From: an uncultured bacterium
GTDB taxonomy: Bacteria > Patescibacteriota > Minisyncoccia > Moranbacterales > GWC2-37-73
Direction of reading: 5' to 3'
Assembly (NCBI GenBank): GCA_903866285.1
Contig: CAIPMZ010000013.1
Coordinates: 1 to 6,484, forward strand
Length of the DNA: 6,484 nucleotides
The position numbers and the translations under genes were made by a program. Within the stretch, counting starts at the first letter, position 1. Each line of letters begins with the position of its first letter. The notes beneath the pieces are model-generated. The model had not been told where the DNA came from and made no database searches. It saw only the letters and a program-made list of their open reading frames with translations. This document shows positions 4,509 through 6,484 of this stretch, piece by piece.

Positions 4509-5324
4509 ATGCTTAAGCCTTATAAAGATCCTTATGGTTTTCGAAAACTGTTGGCGTTTCAAAAGGCTGAGCAGGTGCAGATTTGTTGCGGGCAAGTGAC
4601 AAGACTTTTTCCGAAAACCAAAACTTTGCTAAGTTTGGCTGATCAAATGGATCGCAGTGCACGTAGCGGGAAACAAAACATTGTCGAAGGTTGGAAAAGA
4701 AACACGACCAAGGAATATTATGATTTTCTTGGTTTTTCGATTGGCGCGATTGCGGAATTGGAAGAAGATTGCAATGATAGCTGGAAGGGATTTTACGCTG
4801 ATTTAATGGGTACAAGGGGAATAATGGGAGAAAGGGGAGAAATGGGGTTAAAGGGGAAGGATAAAATGGGAATAAAGGGGATAATGGATGAAAGGGGGTT
4901 AAGGGGGGAAGATGAAATGGGAGGAAAGGGAATGGGTGAAATGGGAGGAAAAGGAATGTGTGGAATAGGGATAACGGGAAAAATGGGAGGAGTAGGCGAA
5001 AATGGAAACCCTTTAAACCCCTTAACCCCATTAATCCCTTTTGAACCCCCTTTGGATATTGAAAAATTAAAATTTTATCCGCTGGATGAAAATCTTCCGC
5101 CGATTATAAAATTAAAATTGCGTTGTAAGGAATTAAACTTTCTTTTGCATAAACTTCAGCAAGCACTGCTGGAAAAAATGGAGCAAGAAAAAACCTTGCC
5201 AGTTAAAGATAAACTTAAAATTTCTGAAAAAAGAATTAGCGATAGCGAGGAAGAATATTTAAAAATTCTGGAAAAGTCAGGCTTGGAAAAATTGCCCAAC
5301 GGTGAAATTGTGAAAAAGGTGTGA
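4509..5324 (+). CDS. Four helix bundle protein (23S rRNA IVS family) with a large repeat-derived insertion
   Basis: A 271-aa protein whose core belongs to the small four-helix-bundle family first known from 23S rRNA intervening sequences (about 110-130 aa). Its biochemical role is not established. Helix 1 is about residues 11-33 (YGFRKLLAFQKAEQ). Helix 2 is 40-62, with the family signature R-A-x-S...NIVEG (57-61). Helix 3 is 65-94 (KEYYDFLGFSIGAIAELEED). Helix 4 is about 198-228. Between helices 3 and 4, residues 100-181 are a Gly/Met/Lys/Glu-rich stretch and then a Pro/Leu-rich stretch encoded by G-run and C-run repeats, where relatives have a short loop. Residues 232-271 form a charged tail ending in a GLEKLPNGEIVKKV-like sequence. 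ATG 4509 is chosen because homology begins right after it. ATG 4365, with AAGGA at 4355-4359, would add 48 low-complexity residues encoded by the same repeats. Avd of diversity-generating retroelements shares this fold, but no reverse transcriptase is in view. Confidence 0.8.
   Translation: MLKPYKDPYGFRKLLAFQKAEQVQICCGQVTRLFPKTKTLLSLADQMDRSARSGKQNIVEGWKRNTTKEYYDFLGFSIGAIAELEEDCNDSWKGFYADLMGTRGIMGERGEMGLKGKDKMGIKGIMDERGLRGEDEMGGKGMGEMGGKGMCGIGITGKMGGVGENGNPLNPLTPLIPFEPPLDIEKLKFYPLDENLPPIIKLKLRCKELNFLLHKLQQALLEKMEQEKTLPVKDKLKISEKRISDSEEEYLKILEKSGLEKLPNGEIVKKV
4807..5053 (+). repeat. G-run repeat tract 2 with complementary C-run segment, inside the coding region
   Basis: About seventeen runs of 3-6 G's separated by A-rich words occupy about 4807-4990, followed by five C-runs at 5009-5050. 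AATGGGGTTAA (4841-4851) and TTAACCCCATT (5022-5032) are an exact 11-bp inverted pair, so the C part is the same repeat in reverse orientation. The style matches tract 1. The frame stays open for some 240 bp although TAA and TGA words are common in the other frames. Confidence 0.75.
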
Positions 5325-5361
5325 CAGAAGTTGACGGCCGTCAAGATGTGTCACACTTTTT
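5313..5361 (+). terminator. Nested hairpin terminator overlapping the stop codon
   Basis: GTGTGACA (5319-5326) pairs with TGTCACAC (5349-5356); allowing one bulged G, the upstream A-run also pairs with the T-run 5357-5361. Inside, after symmetric 4-nt internal loops, sits the perfect palindrome TTGACGGCCGTCAA (5331-5344). The TGA stop of the four-helix-bundle gene (5322-5324) lies in the stem. A T-run follows on the plus strand. Confidence 0.65.
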
Positions 5362-5381
5362 GAAAAAATAATTTTAGATAT

Positions 5382-5410
5382 AAAAATCGGAGCCAAGCTC
5401 CGATTTTTTT
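5382..5410. terminator. Bidirectional intrinsic terminator between convergent genes
   Basis: AAAAATCGGAGC (5382-5393), a CAA loop and the exact complement (5397-5408) form a 12-bp stem. T's follow on the plus strand and the A-run gives T's on the minus strand. It can end transcripts of the four-helix-bundle gene from one side and of the phosphomannomutase gene from the other. Confidence 0.85.
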
Positions 5411-5430
5411 GTTGCAGAATGTAAAAGTTT

Positions 5431-6484
5431 TTAACTTTTGATAATTTCAATCAGCTCATCGCGTTTTTGTTCCATCAGCTCATTGGTTCTTGCCTCAACG
5501 GTTAAGCGTAGTAGCGGCTCAGTGTTTGAGGATCGGACATTAAACCAAAAATCAGGGTATTCAATCGAAATTCCATCGAGCTCATTTTGAACTCCGTCTG
5601 AATACTTCAGTTTGATTTGCTCGATTTTTCCTGCGCCATTTTCAACTTTAGTATTTATTTCGCCAGAATGAAAATATCTTTCATAAGCCTTGGCATACTG
5701 CGCAAAAGAAAGGTCGCTTTTCGAAAGTTCTGCTAGAATTTTTAAGGTTACAATCATTGGAACTTCATAACAACCCTCTGGCATATTGAGAAAAAAATGC
5801 CCGGAAGATTCGCCAGCAAAAACCGCACCCTCTTTGATGGCTTGCTCTTTAATGAGCGAATGGCCAACCCTGGTAACAATTGGCACCCCGCCGTTTTCGA
5901 CAATTGTGTCACGGGTTATTCTACCTGGTCGGATATCGTAGGCAATTTTTGCGCCGGGGTTTTCATCTAAAAATATTTTGCAAAGAATTGCACGGGTAAC
6001 GCCGGGATCAAGCGCTACGCCACTATTATCAATGAAAAATATTCTGTCGCCGTCTCCGTCAGTCGAAATTCCCAAATCAGCTTTTTCGCTCAAAACTTTT
6101 GCGCATAAAGCTTGGACATTTTCTTTTTTGAAAGGGTCGGCTTCGTGCGCTGGAAAAGTTCCGTCTAACTCCCAGTTCATTTTTACGATTTCAAGTTGGG
6201 GAAGATGTTTAAAAAGTTCATCAAAATATTGAGCGCCCATGGCGTTGGCTGGATCGATGACTATTTTAAAATTCTTTATTTCGGCCAGGTTTGCATAGGT
6301 TAAATCATGTTTGATTTGATCGGGCAGGACGCCTACTTTAGTGGTAACTTTACCAGGGGTAGTCGCTTTGGAAAAATTATTTTCAATTACTAAATCTCGC
6401 AAAACAAAAATCCCAGAATCTTTACTGATTGGCAGAGCTCTTTCGCGGACTAACTTAAAGCCGTTATATTCTTTTGGGTTATGC
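5431..6484 (-). CDS. Phosphomannomutase/phosphoglucomutase, 5' end cut by window edge
   Basis: The C-terminal part (351 complete codons) of an alpha-D-phosphohexomutase, which moves phosphate between C1 and C6 of mannose or glucose via a phosphoserine, feeding sugar-nucleotide and glycan synthesis. The frame is open to the window edge, where the first residues read HNPKEYNGFK. This is the rest of the catalytic SHNP motif; the single remaining base fits a TCG serine codon. Further motifs in order are the metal loop DGDGDR (6060-6043), a TRVGHSLIK segment, the sugar-binding loop GESSGH (5814-5797) and the phosphate-binding RSSNTEP (5535-5515) in domain 4. About 100 N-terminal residues are missing. 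A TTG at 6402 lies within the conserved domain and is not the start. The motifs fit the bifunctional PMM/PGM group (ManB/AlgC type) better than phosphoglucosamine mutase, but the substrate cannot be fixed from sequence. Confidence 0.93.
   Translation of the reverse strand, partial: HNPKEYNGFKLVRERALPISKDSGIFVLRDLVIENNFSKATTPGKVTTKVGVLPDQIKHDLTYANLAEIKNFKIVIDPANAMGAQYFDELFKHLPQLEIVKMNWELDGTFPAHEADPFKKENVQALCAKVLSEKADLGISTDGDGDRIFFIDNSGVALDPGVTRAILCKIFLDENPGAKIAYDIRPGRITRDTIVENGGVPIVTRVGHSLIKEQAIKEGAVFAGESSGHFFLNMPEGCYEVPMIVTLKILAELSKSDLSFAQYAKAYERYFHSGEINTKVENGAGKIEQIKLKYSDGVQNELDGISIEYPDFWFNVRSSNTEPLLRLTVEARTNELMEQKRDELIEIIKS

Noticed and set aside
4513..5031. Minus-strand open frame of 172 codons over the G-run tracts
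   Set aside because: It is a Phe/Pro/Leu-rich shadow of the repeats and of the four-helix-bundle gene, whose conserved residues are on the plus strand.
4366..5053. CRISPR array
   Set aside because: The G-run units are irregular in length and sequence with no constant repeat or unique spacers.
4365..5324. Collagen-like protein
   Set aside because: Gly-rich stretches such as GERGEMGLKG look collagen-like, but there is no regular Gly-X-Y register. The composition follows from G-run DNA repeats inside a four-helix-bundle gene.
4509..5324. Diversity-generating retroelement accessory gene (avd)
   Set aside because: The fold is related, but no reverse transcriptase, template/variable repeat pair or target gene is present in the window.
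5978..6232. Plus-strand open frame of 84 codons inside the phosphomannomutase gene
   Set aside because: It is opposite the highly conserved metal-loop region of the minus-strand gene and has no homology or start signal.

Overview
The window reads like a chromosomal piece of a Patescibacteria/CPR (Parcubacteria-like) bacterium. This rests on moderate-to-low GC, AT-rich intergenic DNA full of short repeats and palindromes, genes mostly without Shine-Dalgarno sequences, an RNase J with a long low-complexity N-terminus, and a 'four helix bundle' (23S-rRNA-IVS type) gene full of G-run repeats. The lineage call is an inference from style, not from a marker gene.

Layout: 1-339 has no convincing gene but holds a near-consensus sigma70-type promoter (145-173) and an imperfect direct repeat. 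tRNA-Leu(CAG) lies at 340-423 (+). The stretch 424-720 holds a T-rich tract, a perfect 15-bp palindromic hairpin (533-567) and a TATAAT box. The RNase J gene is at 721-2799 (+) and is followed by an intrinsic terminator. The stretch 2800-3331 is the most interesting non-coding part. It holds a probable structured RNA of about 257 nt on the minus strand (2887-3143) with its own TTGACA-17-TATATT promoter and a hairpin/T-tract end. It also holds a divergent promoter for trpS, and a compact three-armed hairpin in the trpS leader flanked by perfect 15-bp direct repeats. trpS is at 3332-4321 (+). It is followed by TAGCTT microrepeats and a tract of about ten G-runs. The four-helix-bundle gene (4509-5324, +) carries a second, larger tract of the same repeat type, with a complementary C-run segment, inside the loop between predicted helices 3 and 4. 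Two stacked hairpin terminators separate it from a convergent phosphomannomutase/phosphoglucomutase gene (5431-6484, -) that runs off the window at its catalytic SHNP motif.

The recognisable genes are housekeeping: mRNA decay/processing (RNase J), translation (tRNA-Leu, TrpRS) and sugar-phosphate metabolism (PMM/PGM). They do not form one operon or pathway: rnj, the RNA, trpS and the PMM gene each appear to have separate transcription signals. The possible novelty is in three places: the minus-strand RNA, the repeat-flanked hairpin in the trpS leader, and the G-run repeat family that occupies both the spacer before and a loop inside the four-helix-bundle gene.
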